The notes: a model not told the origin generated them from the sequence alone. 58,488 nucleotides of DNA from Synergistaceae bacterium (GCA_031268885.1 JAIRWR010000130.1:1-58488), one strand, 5' to 3'. Numbered from the stretch's first letter, positions 41,017-50,919 are shown. Translations and numbers: made by a program.

Positions 41017-42373
41017 ATTCCTCGGGATAATCTCCCTGAGCGATGAAATTTACGATCTGGTCAGAAGGGACAGGCTCATAGTTATAGCGTCTCACAGAGG
41101 AGAGGAGCTCGCCGAAGTCGTGGGTCCTCTGGATGGGGAGCAGGAGAAGGAGTACCGCCTCCTGCGCACGATATCAGAGCATGGAGAGGGCCCGGTCAGA
41201 GGCGGGGAGCCGGTCGTCACCGATCTCGAATTTTCCCGCGTACCTTCGGAGACGGACATGACCGATTACGAATCGCAGGTTCAATCGGAGGAAGAGATAC
41301 TCCGTACCGCTCAAGAACTCGTAGAGTGCCATCATCTACCGATAAAGCTCATAGACGCGGAGACCTTGCTTGACGAGAAGAAGCTGTTTTTCTACTTTAC
41401 GTCCGACCAGAGGGTGGACTTTCGTATGCTCGTCAAGGATCTGGCGCGAAAATTCAAGACCCGCATAGAATTGAGGCAGATGGGCGTCCGTGACGAGGCC
41501 CGTATAATAAGGGGAATTTCTTCCTGCGGATTGCCGTGCTGCTGCAGTTACTGGCTGAATCAATTCGCTCCCATAGGCATAAAGATGGTGAAAGAGCAGA
41601 ACATCGCGTTGAACCCAGCCAAGATATCGGGAATATGCGGGAGGCTTATGTGTTGTATGTCGTTTGAACACAGGGTATACAAGGATCTATGGACCGGGCT
41701 GCCAGGGCCGGGAAGTAAGATAAAGACACCGTCGGGCAACTACATCGTGGTCTCGATGGACATATCTCGGGAGGCAGTGCGCTGTCACAGACCACACGGC
41801 GGAGATATCACCGTTCCTATCGGCATGTTCGACGAATTCAAGGATGCCGTGATGAGTGGGAGGGAGTGGGAAGCCCTCGATCCGGCGCTTCCGGATTCAT
41901 GTCTTGGAAAAAAAACTTCCTGCTCATCCTGCAAGGGCGGATTGTTCGATAGATTCGCCGGCAAGACCGACGCGGCGGATGAAAAACCGATCCCGGCCGA
42001 TCATTGTAGAAGCAGGGACGAAGGCGCTAAGCCAGAAAAACATAAAGCCGAGCGAGAGGTCAAGACGACTGTCAATTCCGTCTCTAATGCAGGGACGCCC
42101 GGTAATCATTCCCACCGGAGGAGCCGTCGCCGGAGTATCGGAAAACAACAGGAGGCGGCGCCCGCTCAGATCAGGGCACAGCAGGAACCTCTGGTTGTCA
42201 GGCTGTCTAAGCAGATAAAGAGAGTATCGGCGCAGAGGCCGCAAATTCAAGTCTCTTTCGCGGTGGCAAATGTTGAAACACTGACGGATCGCGCCGAAGC
42301 GGAAAAGACAAAACGCCCGAGGCACAGGCGGAGACGCCCGAAACATCCCGGCGGAGGGGGCAACGCGGTATAA
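40982..42373 (+). CDS. ricT: PSP1-domain protein RicT (YaaT)
   Basis: 463 residues; the TTG start at 40982 lies inside holB after GGGAGGGG. The PSP1 core covers about residues 60-290, with iron-sulfur-type cysteines in SCGLPCCCSYWL and CGRLMCCMSFEH. The last ~150 residues are an added low-complexity basic tail ending RRHRRRRPKH-like (RPRHRRRRPKH), which may bind RNA. In Bacillus, RicT with RicA and RicF controls RNase Y and sporulation signalling; RicA/RicF were not seen here, so the partner set may differ. Confidence 0.85.
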   Translation: MSIFLATYGKPRFLGIISLSDEIYDLVRRDRLIVIASHRGEELAEVVGPLDGEQEKEYRLLRTISEHGEGPVRGGEPVVTDLEFSRVPSETDMTDYESQVQSEEEILRTAQELVECHHLPIKLIDAETLLDEKKLFFYFTSDQRVDFRMLVKDLARKFKTRIELRQMGVRDEARIIRGISSCGLPCCCSYWLNQFAPIGIKMVKEQNIALNPAKISGICGRLMCCMSFEHRVYKDLWTGLPGPGSKIKTPSGNYIVVSMDISREAVRCHRPHGGDITVPIGMFDEFKDAVMSGREWEALDPALPDSCLGKKTSCSSCKGGLFDRFAGKTDAADEKPIPADHCRSRDEGAKPEKHKAEREVKTTVNSVSNAGTPGNHSHRRSRRRSIGKQQEAAPAQIRAQQEPLVVRLSKQIKRVSAQRPQIQVSFAVANVETLTDRAEAEKTKRPRHRRRRPKHPGGGGNAV

Positions 42374-42431
42374 TTTCAGAAGATTGTGTCAAACCGCGGT
42401 TCTCCCGAACCGAGAGGGGAGGAGATTGAAA

Positions 42432-43373
42432 GTGGGATTCTGGAACGGTCTCATAGCAAATATCAAGAGCATGACAAACAAGTGGTCGCAGAGCGTGTCG
42501 AACATCTTCTCCGACAGCCCTCTTACGGAGGAGTTCTGGGAGGAGCTTGAGGCGGGGCTGCTTCTTGGCGACGTTGGAGTGGAGGATACGGAGTCGCTCA
42601 TAGACGATCTGCGTAAGTTGTCCGTGGAGAGGCGCATCGCCCATAGAGGGGAGCTGAAGGGCGCGTTTGCCGATATGCTGACAGAACGGCTTGACGATAT
42701 ACCGGGCATGGGCGCTCCAATAGACCTGTCCGCCAAGCCCTCCGTGGTCCTGTTGGTCGGCGTGAACGGCAGCGGGAAGACCACGACCGCCGCGAAGCTG
42801 GCTTCCATGCTCAAAAAAGAGGGGAAATCCGTTATTCTGTCCGCTGCCGATACATACAGGGCTGCCGCCAAAGAACAGTTGAAGGCATGGGGCGAGAGGG
42901 CCGGCGTCCGCGTCGTAGCGCAGGAGAGCGGAAGCGACTCCGCAGCCGTGGTGTTCGACTCGATAAAGGCGGCTTACGCGTCGCGCGCCGATGCTGTTAT
43001 AGTCGATACCGCCGGGAGGCTTCACACAAAGTCGAATCTGATGGACGAACTCGCCAAGGTTTATAGAGTAGTGCGCAGGGAGATGACCGATGCCGCGCCA
43101 GAGGCCTTTCTGGTGCTCGACTCAATAATGGGGCAGAATGGTTTTCTTCAGGCGGAGGCCTTCGGCAGAGCCGTTCCTCTGACGGGGGTGATTCTGACTA
43201 AATTCGACAATACCGCGAAGGGCGGAATAGCGATAGCGATAGCGCGGAAACTGAGGCTTCCAATCAGGTACATAGGGATTGGCGAGGGCATCGACGATCT
43301 TGAGCGATTCATCCCCCGAGCATTCATATCCGGCCTGTTGGGCGTGGAGTTTTACGGTGATGATGGCGCCTAA
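42432..43373 (+). CDS. ftsY: signal recognition particle receptor FtsY
   Basis: 313 residues from the GTG at 42432 (AGGAGG nine bases upstream; TTG 42426 is the alternative). The NG domain is complete: helical N domain (EEFWEELEAGLLLGDVGV), G1 GVNGSGKTTTAAKLA, the insertion box DTYRAAAKEQL, G3 DTAGRLHTKSNLMDEL and G4 TKFDNTAKGG. There is no acidic A domain, common in many bacteria. It docks SRP-ribosome complexes at the membrane. Confidence 0.94.
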   Translation: MGFWNGLIANIKSMTNKWSQSVSNIFSDSPLTEEFWEELEAGLLLGDVGVEDTESLIDDLRKLSVERRIAHRGELKGAFADMLTERLDDIPGMGAPIDLSAKPSVVLLVGVNGSGKTTTAAKLASMLKKEGKSVILSAADTYRAAAKEQLKAWGERAGVRVVAQESGSDSAAVVFDSIKAAYASRADAVIVDTAGRLHTKSNLMDELAKVYRVVRREMTDAAPEAFLVLDSIMGQNGFLQAEAFGRAVPLTGVILTKFDNTAKGGIAIAIARKLRLPIRYIGIGEGIDDLERFIPRAFISGLLGVEFYGDDGA

Positions 43374-44877
43374 TTCGACCTCAAGCAAGAGAAGCGAAAT
43401 GCTCTCGATGTCGTCAACCCCGAAGGAGATGCTCAGAGCCCTTTATCTCCACGGGACCGACCATCTGATCTTGTGTTTGAACAGAAGAGAACTCTTTTTC
43501 TATAAAGATCAGATCATAGAGCTCATGGGGCACGGCGACGCGGACAAGACCATAGACGAACTGATATCGCGGTCGGCGGACGAGCGGGCGGCGACGAACG
43601 CGCAGATAGAGGAAGCGCCGCAAGATACGCCACTTCTAGTCTTCTCCCTGGGCAAGAAGGATACCGGCGACTTGAGGTTCGAGCTTGTGAAGACAACGTT
43701 CGGGGAGTACAGGGAGAGAAGGGTACGAGAGAACACGATAGTCCTGCCGGAGTGGTGGAGCATACCGCTGCCCATACTCCACATGACGGAAGACGCCATC
43801 TTCCTGAACGATAGGGCACTCGGCCTTATTCCTGGAGGGGCGATGTCCCTGGCATCACAGATAGACAGGATTCGAGAGGATAGGATTATAACGCTGAACG
43901 GGGACGGAGGCGAGGAGGACAGGACATTTTCCCTTTATGCCCTGACGGATGGCTCCTACCTCATAGAAGATGTCTCCGGAGACTTCGAAATAGCGGAGGA
44001 TCTCGTCTGGTGGGCCGCAGCCGGCCGCGCGCTGGTTCGCCGCATGGAAGACAGAGGAGTTTGGATCAAACGGCTGTCAGCGTATGAATCACCTCCCGAA
44101 AACGCGTCGGAGGTGATCCAGTGTTCGTGGGATGGCGAGATAATGGGACATCTCGCGATAGGTTTGCCTTCCGGCGAATCGCCAGGAGCCGCGCGAGAGC
44201 GGGATGATAGTCATCCCCGAAGCGGCAGCCGGGGCTGGAGAGAGGCTGCCGGGCCTCATGAGGAACTCACAGGCAGATCAGCGGAGCCGCCCTTGGAGGA
44301 TGTCCATGAACTTCATAACTTGATCGAGCCCGATGCCGGGGTTTCCGATGAAGACAAGCCCTACATCTTAGCTCAGATCAAACGGAATGCCAAAACACGC
44401 GCGAAGGACGAAAGCGTTGGGAGAGGGCAGGATAAGCATGTCGCGGCATCCAAGGCTAAAGACGCGTCTTCGGCGGCGACACGGGGCGGGACAGCCGACT
44501 CCATAAGGAAGAACGAAGCCAGAACGGCGTATAGCGGCAAGAAGCGCAAGTTCAAGGAGAGAGCTTCCGACGCCGAGAAGCTGGACGCTCCTAAGAGGGA
44601 CGCCGGAGAGAGGGACGAGTATAATCGAGAAGGGATTCCAAAGGGCGGATTTGCCAGAATTGACGCTTTGAGCAAACTCGTTACCGCGAAGCTGGACGCC
44701 AGGGAAAAGGACGACGAGCATAAACGGGAAGGGGCTCAGATCAGCGGATTTGCCAGAATCGACGCTGTGAGCGGTCTTGCTCGGGATGTGGAGAGTCCAG
44801 TGATAACGCCCGTCAAGATGAGAAGACCAGAGGACGATTCATACAGTGACGAGAAGTACGACGATGACAGGCAGTGA
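43363..44877 (+). CDS. large protein of unknown function in the tmk-purB cluster
   Basis: About 504 residues if started at the ATG at 43363 (43360 and 43399 are alternatives; none has a strong ribosome site). Residues ~1-300 look like a folded domain (DHLILCLNRRELFFYKDQII, VLPEWWSIPLPILHMTEDAI, DLVWWAAAGRALVRRMEDRG). The rest is highly charged, apparently disordered, with two copies of the unit GFARIDAxS, separated by 32 residues (GGFARIDALSKL, SGFARIDAVSGL). No membrane segment or known motif. It overlaps ftsY and the DUF4416 gene, so it is part of the operon. Confidence 0.6.
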   Translation: MAPNSTSSKRSEMLSMSSTPKEMLRALYLHGTDHLILCLNRRELFFYKDQIIELMGHGDADKTIDELISRSADERAATNAQIEEAPQDTPLLVFSLGKKDTGDLRFELVKTTFGEYRERRVRENTIVLPEWWSIPLPILHMTEDAIFLNDRALGLIPGGAMSLASQIDRIREDRIITLNGDGGEEDRTFSLYALTDGSYLIEDVSGDFEIAEDLVWWAAAGRALVRRMEDRGVWIKRLSAYESPPENASEVIQCSWDGEIMGHLAIGLPSGESPGAARERDDSHPRSGSRGWREAAGPHEELTGRSAEPPLEDVHELHNLIEPDAGVSDEDKPYILAQIKRNAKTRAKDESVGRGQDKHVAASKAKDASSAATRGGTADSIRKNEARTAYSGKKRKFKERASDAEKLDAPKRDAGERDEYNREGIPKGGFARIDALSKLVTAKLDAREKDDEHKREGAQISGFARIDAVSGLARDVESPVITPVKMRRPEDDSYSDEKYDDDRQ

Positions 44878-45451
44878 AATTCGCGAGGGCCTGCCAAATC
44901 CGGTGAAGATAATCAGCGGGGTTCTGTGTCCGAAAGATGCCCCGGATCTTTTGGAATGGACCGCGGCCCGGCTGTCGGAACACTTCGGCGCGATAGAACG
45001 CGCCGGCGGCCCTTATGACTTTGATCACACCGACTATTACAGCATGATATCGCCGAGGCTTGTCAGGTGTTTTTTCTCGTTTCAAGGACTCCGCGGTCCG
45101 GAGGGAATAATCGGATGGAAGAAGTTCGCGATACAGGTGGAGGCCGACAGCGCGCGCGGCGCCGGTGAGGGAAGACGGGTCAACGTGGATCCCGGTTATC
45201 TTGACGGAGCGAGATTGGTGCTGGCCTCCACCAAGGACAACGCGCACAGGATATATCTGGGCCGGGGCATATATGCCGAGCTTACGCTGCGCTGGAGAAA
45301 ACCCGGCTGGGAGAGTTTTTCATACACGTTTCCCGATTTCAGGAGCGGCGTTTACAACGGTTTTCTCGACGCGGCGCGGCTGGATTGGAAACGTGACATC
45401 AGAGCTATCAAGGGGGGTACGTTCAATGATAGACAGATACCGCACCGATGA
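44864..45451 (+). CDS. DUF4416-family protein
   Basis: 195 residues from the ATG at 44864. Diagnostic strings: NPVKIISGVLCPKDAP, DFDHTDYYSMISPRLVRCF, and NVDPGYLDGARLVLASTKDN, then IYLGRGIYAELTLRW. The family is widespread in Synergistota and other phyla but lacks an assigned function. It overlaps the 3' end of the preceding gene by 14 bases and purB by 26. Confidence 0.85.
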   Translation: MTGSEIREGLPNPVKIISGVLCPKDAPDLLEWTAARLSEHFGAIERAGGPYDFDHTDYYSMISPRLVRCFFSFQGLRGPEGIIGWKKFAIQVEADSARGAGEGRRVNVDPGYLDGARLVLASTKDNAHRIYLGRGIYAELTLRWRKPGWESFSYTFPDFRSGVYNGFLDAARLDWKRDIRAIKGGTFNDRQIPHR

Positions 45452-46769
45452 GATGAACAGGATATGGTCGGACGAGAATCGCTTTGCCAAGTGGCTGGAC
45501 GTCGAACTCGCCGTCTGCAGGGCTTGGGCGGAGGAAGGCGTCATACCAGCGGAGGACATGGCGGCACTGGAGGAGAGATCAGGTTTTGACGTCGAGCGGA
45601 TAGCCGAGATAGAGTCAGTCACTCAACATGACGTGATAGCGTTTGTCAGCGCGGTCGCGGAGCGGGTCGGTCCCTCCGGAAGGTTCATTCATCTCGGCCT
45701 GACCAGCAGCGATGTGATAGACACGGCGGCGTCACTGCTTCTGTCAGAGGCAATGCTCGTCGTGATAGACGCGGCCAGAGGCCTTCGATCTTCCATAGCC
45801 GAAAGGGCTTGGGAGTACAGACACACGCCGGCCGCTGGAAGGTCGCACGGCATCCACGCGGAACCCACCACCTTCGGGTTGAAGCTTCTCGGGCATGTCT
45901 CTGAGGTCGAGCGCGATATTGCCCGGCTCTCTCAGACCCTTGACGACATAAAGGTGTGCAAGATCTCGGGCGCCGTGGGTACCTACGCGAACTGCCCGCC
46001 GCATATCGAGGAGAAGGTCGCGGCGGCCCTCGGCCTCAGGCGCGACCCGGTTTCTACTCAGATAATTCAGAGGGACAGACACGCCAGGCTCATGACGGAC
46101 CTCGCCATATACGGATCGGGACTAGAGCGTCTGGCGGTAGAGATAAGGCACCTGCAGCGCACCGAGGTGATGGAGGTTTCGGAGCCGTTCGGCAAGGGAC
46201 AGAAAGGGTCGTCGGCGATGCCTCACAAGAAAAACCCCATACTGTCGGAGAGGGTCAGCGGCATGGCCAGACTGCTCCGGGGATATGCCTCCGCGTCGCT
46301 GGAGAGCGTCTCCTTGTGGCACGAGAGGGACATAAGCCACTCCTCCGTCGAGCGCGTGATATGGCCCGACGCCTTTCATCTCACCCACTATATGACCGAG
46401 ACCATGAAGAGGATAATTGACGGCCTTGTGGTAAACGAACCACGAATAAGGAAGAATCTCGATATTACCCGCGGACTGCTTTCGAGCGGGCGCGTTCTCC
46501 TGGCTCTCGTGGAGTGGGGCATGTCCCGGGAGGAGGCATACGCGATCGTACAGGACAACGCCATGCGATGTTGGGATGCGGTGCGCGCCGGAGATAGCTC
46601 CGGCTCTCTCCTGTCCATGCTCGAGTCCGATCCGCGAATGTCCAGTTTTATCGCCTCCAATCCAGTGGGGCTGGACGAGATGTTCGACATCGAATTCTAT
46701 CTCCGCTATGTTGACGATATATTCAGGCGATTCTCGATCTTCGACGACAAGATAACGAGGAAGGGCTGA
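45426..46769 (+). CDS. purB: adenylosuccinate lyase
   Basis: 447 residues. Splits adenylosuccinate and SAICAR in purine synthesis. The lyase signature GSSAMPHKKNPI is present with the catalytic Ser loop, plus the conserved SRSH-equivalent AAGRSHGIHAEPTTFG (His base) and TSSDVIDTA. The ATG at 45426 lies within the DUF4416 gene. No other purine genes are adjacent. Confidence 0.95.
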   Translation: MIDRYRTDEMNRIWSDENRFAKWLDVELAVCRAWAEEGVIPAEDMAALEERSGFDVERIAEIESVTQHDVIAFVSAVAERVGPSGRFIHLGLTSSDVIDTAASLLLSEAMLVVIDAARGLRSSIAERAWEYRHTPAAGRSHGIHAEPTTFGLKLLGHVSEVERDIARLSQTLDDIKVCKISGAVGTYANCPPHIEEKVAAALGLRRDPVSTQIIQRDRHARLMTDLAIYGSGLERLAVEIRHLQRTEVMEVSEPFGKGQKGSSAMPHKKNPILSERVSGMARLLRGYASASLESVSLWHERDISHSSVERVIWPDAFHLTHYMTETMKRIIDGLVVNEPRIRKNLDITRGLLSSGRVLLALVEWGMSREEAYAIVQDNAMRCWDAVRAGDSSGSLLSMLESDPRMSSFIASNPVGLDEMFDIEFYLRYVDDIFRRFSIFDDKITRKG

Positions 46770-46920
46770 CTATATTCACGAGCTAAAACATCTACCAGGC
46801 GATTAAGCCGCTTCGCGCGAGGAGTCCCGCCATCTGGCGAATCTATCCGCCCGCGAGTTATCATTGAGCGGTCCTTATAAGTGAAACGCGTCAAAAATCC
46901 TATGTTGGAGGTGGAGTAGT

Positions 46921-47910
46921 ATGGCACAGTCAAGTCCGGACAGAAACATAGCCCTTGAGATGGTAAGAGCGACCGAGGCCGCGGCTATGGCCGCAAGCAG
47001 ATGGCTTGGGCGCGGCGACAAAAACGGCGTGGATGGAGCCGCGGTTGGCGCGATGCGCATCGTGTTGAACAGCGTCTCTATGGACGGAGTCGTGGTCATC
47101 GGAGAGGGAGAGAAGGACAACGCTCCCATGCTTTACAACGGAGAGAAGCTCGGCTGCGGGTCGTACCCAGCTGTGGATATCGCAGTCGATCCGGTTGACG
47201 GGACCTCTCTGACCGCAAGCGGCAGGCAGAATGCGGTCAGCGTGGTCGCGTTCGCGGACCGCGGATCAATGTACGACCCCCGGCACATATTTTATATGCA
47301 TAAACTGGCCACGGGACCGGCCTCCGCAGATGTAATAGACATAAACCTCCCGATTGGCGACAATATAAAGGCCGTCGCTAAAGCGCTCGGGAAACGCACG
47401 GAGGACGTCACTGTCGTGATTCTCGACAGGCCGAGACACGAGGAGCTGATCGGCCAGGTACGGGATATGCGCGCGAGAATACGTCTGATTCAGGATGGAG
47501 ATGTGGCTGGGGCGCTCTCGACCTGCAAGAAGGATTCCGGCATCGACCTCCTGGTCGGGGTAGGCGGGTCGCCTGAGGCCGTCATATCCGCCTGCGCGTT
47601 GAAGTGTGTGGGCGGCAACATGCAGTGCAAGCTCTGGCCGAGGGATAAGAGAGAGGCGGACAGGTGCAGGGAGCTCGGCATGGATCTCGACAAGGTCCTG
47701 ACCTTAGACGACCTCGTTGCCAGCGACAACGTTTACTTTGCGGCAACAGGCGTGACAGATGGCGATTGGTTATCGGGCGTCAAGTATGTAGGGGACACGA
47801 TAATGACGTCATCCCTCGTGATGCGCTCGAAGAGCGGCACCATTCGCTACATTGACGCCGAACATAAATATAAAAAGCTGGAATCGTACATAAATAACGT
47901 CAATTATTGA
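46921..47910 (+). CDS. glpX: class II fructose-1,6-bisphosphatase
   Basis: 329 residues. Metal and substrate motifs are [27 protein letters not shown] and [18 protein letters not shown]. It dephosphorylates fructose-1,6-bisphosphate in gluconeogenesis. The start follows GGAGGTGGAG. It stands after a 150-base gap without an obvious terminator from purB. Confidence 0.95.
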   Translation: MAQSSPDRNIALEMVRATEAAAMAASRWLGRGDKNGVDGAAVGAMRIVLNSVSMDGVVVIGEGEKDNAPMLYNGEKLGCGSYPAVDIAVDPVDGTSLTASGRQNAVSVVAFADRGSMYDPRHIFYMHKLATGPASADVIDINLPIGDNIKAVAKALGKRTEDVTVVILDRPRHEELIGQVRDMRARIRLIQDGDVAGALSTCKKDSGIDLLVGVGGSPEAVISACALKCVGGNMQCKLWPRDKREADRCRELGMDLDKVLTLDDLVASDNVYFAATGVTDGDWLSGVKYVGDTIMTSSLVMRSKSGTIRYIDAEHKYKKLESYINNVNY

Positions 47911-47930
47911 CCGATTGGGCAAATAAGTTG

Positions 47931-47965
47931 TTGACGCTCTTACGGGTACTGTTTATGATAAGAGC
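47931..47965 (+). promoter_or_regulatory. glutaredoxin promoter with an embedded inverted repeat
   Basis: TTGACG (47931-47936) and TATGAT (47954-47959) have a 17-base spacer. GCTCTTA (47936-47942) and TAAGAGC (47959-47965) form a 7-base inverted repeat that brackets the -10 region, a possible operator. Confidence 0.6.
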
Positions 47966-47992
47966 GGATGTTCGGTAAGGAGTGATATTTGT

Positions 47993-48235
47993 ATGGGAGT
48001 GACTGTTTATTCGACAAAGAGCTGCCTTTGGTGTGTAAAGGCCAAGAGTTACCTTGATTCTTTAAAGGTAAGCTACGAGTCCATCGATGTTGGCTCAAAC
48101 AGAGAAGCGGCAAGGGAGATTGTCGAAAAGACCCGCCAGCAGGGCGTCCCTGTCGTGAAGGTAGGGGAACGCTACATTGTGGGTTTCGATCAGAGCGCGA
48201 TTCAAAGCGCCCTGAGGGAAGCGGAGCTGATCTAG
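47993..48235 (+). CDS. glutaredoxin-like thiol oxidoreductase
   Basis: 80 residues with a thioredoxin fold: VYSTKSCLWCVKAKSYL holds the active-site CLWC, the cis-Pro is in QQGVPVVKVG and the glutathione-site-like VGFDQ follows. The CxxC middle residues (Leu-Trp) differ from the classical CPYC. The NrdH/YruB branch is another possibility. It is a single gene with its own promoter and terminator. Confidence 0.88.
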   Translation: MGVTVYSTKSCLWCVKAKSYLDSLKVSYESIDVGSNREAAREIVEKTRQQGVPVVKVGERYIVGFDQSAIQSALREAELI

Positions 48236-48324
48236 CCGAGGGTAACGGCCGTTTGAAGGCTCTGTGACGGTTCTCTCCTTACAAGATCGGATTGGGTATC
48301 ATCTGCCGGTAACGCCTAGGGAAC

Positions 48325-48355
48325 AGCCCCTCGAACAATGAGGGGCTCCTTAGTT
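48325..48355 (+). terminator. intrinsic terminator of the glutaredoxin gene
   Basis: AGCCCCTC (48325-48332) pairs with GAGGGGCT (48340-48347), loop 7, followed by CCTTAGTT. Confidence 0.75.
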
Positions 48356-48515
48356 GGCGTATATTTTTGTTCGGGATATTCCGAGCGTTTTTAATGCCTG
48401 TCTGAGATCAGGCGCTTGAAGCTAAAAGATCTTGGACGAGTATTTATGGGCGGTCGGCATGGATATTGACTCCTGTTTGAAAGCGGGTCGTATCAGTGAT
48501 AAGGAGAGTGGTGTT

Positions 48516-48923
48516 ATGCGAGGCACGTATGCGGTAAAGGGGATGAGCTTCCATGCTTTTCACGGCGTATTGGAAGTGGAGCGTGAATTGGGACAGGTCT
48601 TTCTCGTGGATGTCATGCTTGTCGTGGAATTGAACTCTGCCAGCTCCACTCCACATGCTGATTCAATCCTTAGGGGAGCGGTGGTCTATGACCTGACGAA
48701 AAACGTCATGATGGGCACGAAGTACAAATCTCACATGGGATTGGCTCTGAGGATAGCCCACGAGATGCTGGGCAATATTAAGGAAGTGACGGATGTAACT
48801 GTCGCGATCGAGCGGAGAAACCTCTTCATAGCCGGCGATGTTCAAAGCGTCGCAGTAGAGGTTAGCTGCTCCCGCGAAGAGTTCGAGAAGAAAGGACAAC
48901 CTGGGCCATGGAAGACGGAATAG
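48516..48923 (+). CDS. folB: dihydroneopterin aldolase-like protein
   Basis: 135 residues from the ATG at 48516 (AAGGAG nine bases upstream). The T-fold signatures are GMSFHAFHGVLEVERELGQ, where the Glu-binding and catalytic region lies, VVYDLTKNV and VTVAIERRNL. In folate synthesis it cleaves dihydroneopterin. The folate partners folP and folK are not adjacent, so the call is by family. It overlaps pgi by 16 bases. Confidence 0.75.
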   Translation: MRGTYAVKGMSFHAFHGVLEVERELGQVFLVDVMLVVELNSASSTPHADSILRGAVVYDLTKNVMMGTKYKSHMGLALRIAHEMLGNIKEVTDVTVAIERRNLFIAGDVQSVAVEVSCSREEFEKKGQPGPWKTE

Positions 48924-50290
48924 GCATATCGTTCTCGTTCGGATTCGCTTCAGGAAGCGGCCGCGGGTCCGGCGAATTTGAAAAGCGCATGGACGAGTTT
49001 GAAAAACCGCTCGCGGAAGCCGCCGAGTGGATCGAAAAGAACAGCTCTTCGGGAGAGCCGGGATTCGGGTGGTTCAATCTGCCCAGCGCCGATATTTCTT
49101 CGGTGATCGAGACCGCAAATTGGTTGAGAGAGTACGATGCGATAATAGACGTCGGCATTGGAGGATCCGCGTTGGGCAATCTCATGCTGCATCAAGCGCT
49201 CCTTCCGATGTACTACAACGAACTGCCCAGGAACGGGCGCGGTCCGAGGTTCTATCTCGCCGACAATCCGGATCCCGAGAAGGCGGCCGCCATCTGGGAG
49301 CGCGTATCTGGTTCCCGCGTAGCCCTTATCGGGGTCAGCAAGTCGGGAGCGACAGCCGAAACGATGTCGCAGTTCCTGTGGTTTCGGTCACGCATCTCCT
49401 CCAAAGCCGGGGGAGACGTCGATAAGGATATCCTCGTGATAACCGATCCTAAGGGCGGAGTCTTTCGCGCGTTCGCGGAGGCGACCGGGTGCAGGTCGCT
49501 GGAGATACCGCCTTCGGTTGGAGGACGATACTCCGTGCTCTCGCCGTGCGGTCTGGTGACTGCCTCCGCGCTTGGGATCGATGTGAGGGAACTGCTCGAT
49601 GGAGCGGCCTCGATGAGGAGATTCCTGTCGGAGCAGCGAGGAGCGCGCGGCAACCCCGCGTTGTATCTGGCGGCGGTCAACAGATTTCACGAGATAAACG
49701 GCAGACCGATGGCCGTGTTGATGCCGTACTCCAACAGGCTGGAGACGTTCGCGGAGTGGTTCGCGCAGTTGTGGGGCGAGAGCGTGGGCAAGGATGGATT
49801 GGGCACTACCCCGGTGAGGGCTCTCGGCGCGGTCGATCAGCACTCGCAGGTTCAGTTATATACCGCCGGTCCCGATGACAAGCTCTACACCATAATAAAC
49901 GTAGCGGACCGGGGCTCTGAAATAGATCTCCCGACGGTGACGGACGAGTCGCTATCTTCACTCTCATACCTCTCGGGTCAGAGACTGGGAACAATGCTGG
50001 GTTACGAGGCGCGCAGCACCGCCGCGGCGCTGGTCAAGTCGGGCCGTCCGGTGGTCTGGATCGGACTGAATCGCGTAGATCCACGCACGGTCGGGGCGCT
50101 CGTCCTGTTTTACGAGTATGTGACTGCTATAACCGGTCGCCTGATGAATATAAACCCATTTGATCAGCCGGGAGTGGAGCAGGGAAAACGCTACACTTAC
50201 GGGATGATGGGCAGGGATTCCTATGCGGATGACGCGCGCGAGGCGGAGAGACACTTCGCGGATATAACGAGAGTGAATATAAGCGCATAA
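48908..50290 (+). CDS. pgi: glucose-6-phosphate isomerase
   Basis: 460 residues. The sugar-isomerase fold is clear from VGIGGSALGNLM, SKSGATAETMSQFL, PPSVGGRYSVLSPCGL, the catalytic Glu in WGESVGKDG and the C-terminal PFDQPGVEQGKRYTYGMMG. It links glycolysis and gluconeogenesis with glpX upstream. Confidence 0.95.
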   Translation: MEDGIGISFSFGFASGSGRGSGEFEKRMDEFEKPLAEAAEWIEKNSSSGEPGFGWFNLPSADISSVIETANWLREYDAIIDVGIGGSALGNLMLHQALLPMYYNELPRNGRGPRFYLADNPDPEKAAAIWERVSGSRVALIGVSKSGATAETMSQFLWFRSRISSKAGGDVDKDILVITDPKGGVFRAFAEATGCRSLEIPPSVGGRYSVLSPCGLVTASALGIDVRELLDGAASMRRFLSEQRGARGNPALYLAAVNRFHEINGRPMAVLMPYSNRLETFAEWFAQLWGESVGKDGLGTTPVRALGAVDQHSQVQLYTAGPDDKLYTIINVADRGSEIDLPTVTDESLSSLSYLSGQRLGTMLGYEARSTAAALVKSGRPVVWIGLNRVDPRTVGALVLFYEYVTAITGRLMNINPFDQPGVEQGKRYTYGMMGRDSYADDAREAERHFADITRVNISA

Positions 50291-50488
50291 TCCGCCGCGG
50301 CCAGGAACATTCGCCGCGAGATACACGCGTATAATCATCAGTGACGATACAGATAACACGCTCCGTAACGGTGCGAAACCGTATGTTCTGTCGGCCGCCG
50401 ATTCGCTGACGGCGCTTATCATGACGCAGTGAGCCATCGAGACGCGAGCTGACCGCGCCATATTAAAAGTCGGAGAGGAGCGCTTCTA

Positions 50489-50866
50489 ATGAACGCGAAG
50501 CGGAACACGGTGAGTTACGTAACGACCGTCAAACATGAAGAGAGCGTTTCCGTATGTTTTTACATTGAGCAGGACAAGCCATTCGCCATCGGTGAAAGGA
50601 TGAACGAGATCAACGAGGACGCCTATATGAACGGCTACAACTGGGAGGCGTTCTTTAACTATTATCTGCCGAAATACGCCCCTGACGTTACAGAGAATAT
50701 GGAGACCGACCCCGAGGCCGGAATGTATGTCGCCTATTATCCGCTGACGCCCGAAAACGAGGCGCGAGCCGACGCGTTCGTGGAGATTATTCGCGGCCTG
50801 ATTGAAAATGAGGAAGAGCTCTTCCGTATTGTACGCGAGGAGTGCGATGAGATCGGGTGGGATTGA
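50489..50866 (+). CDS. immunity protein 51 (Imm51)-like
   Basis: 125 residues, acidic. The central GYNWEAFFNYYLPKYAPDV and DPEAGMYVAYY strings are those of the Imm51 family, immunity proteins of polymorphic toxin systems. The ATG follows GGAG. No toxin gene is next to it: pgi lies upstream and the amidotransferase gene downstream. The 198-base gap before it contains a TATAAT at about 50331 and no other gene. Orphan immunity genes can protect against toxins of neighbours. Confidence 0.7.
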   Translation: MNAKRNTVSYVTTVKHEESVSVCFYIEQDKPFAIGERMNEINEDAYMNGYNWEAFFNYYLPKYAPDVTENMETDPEAGMYVAYYPLTPENEARADAFVEIIRGLIENEEELFRIVREECDEIGWD

Positions 50867-50919
50867 ATAGTTATTTAAAACTCTAAAGCCGAGAGACCAA
50901 AATGAAATGAGGCATGAAC

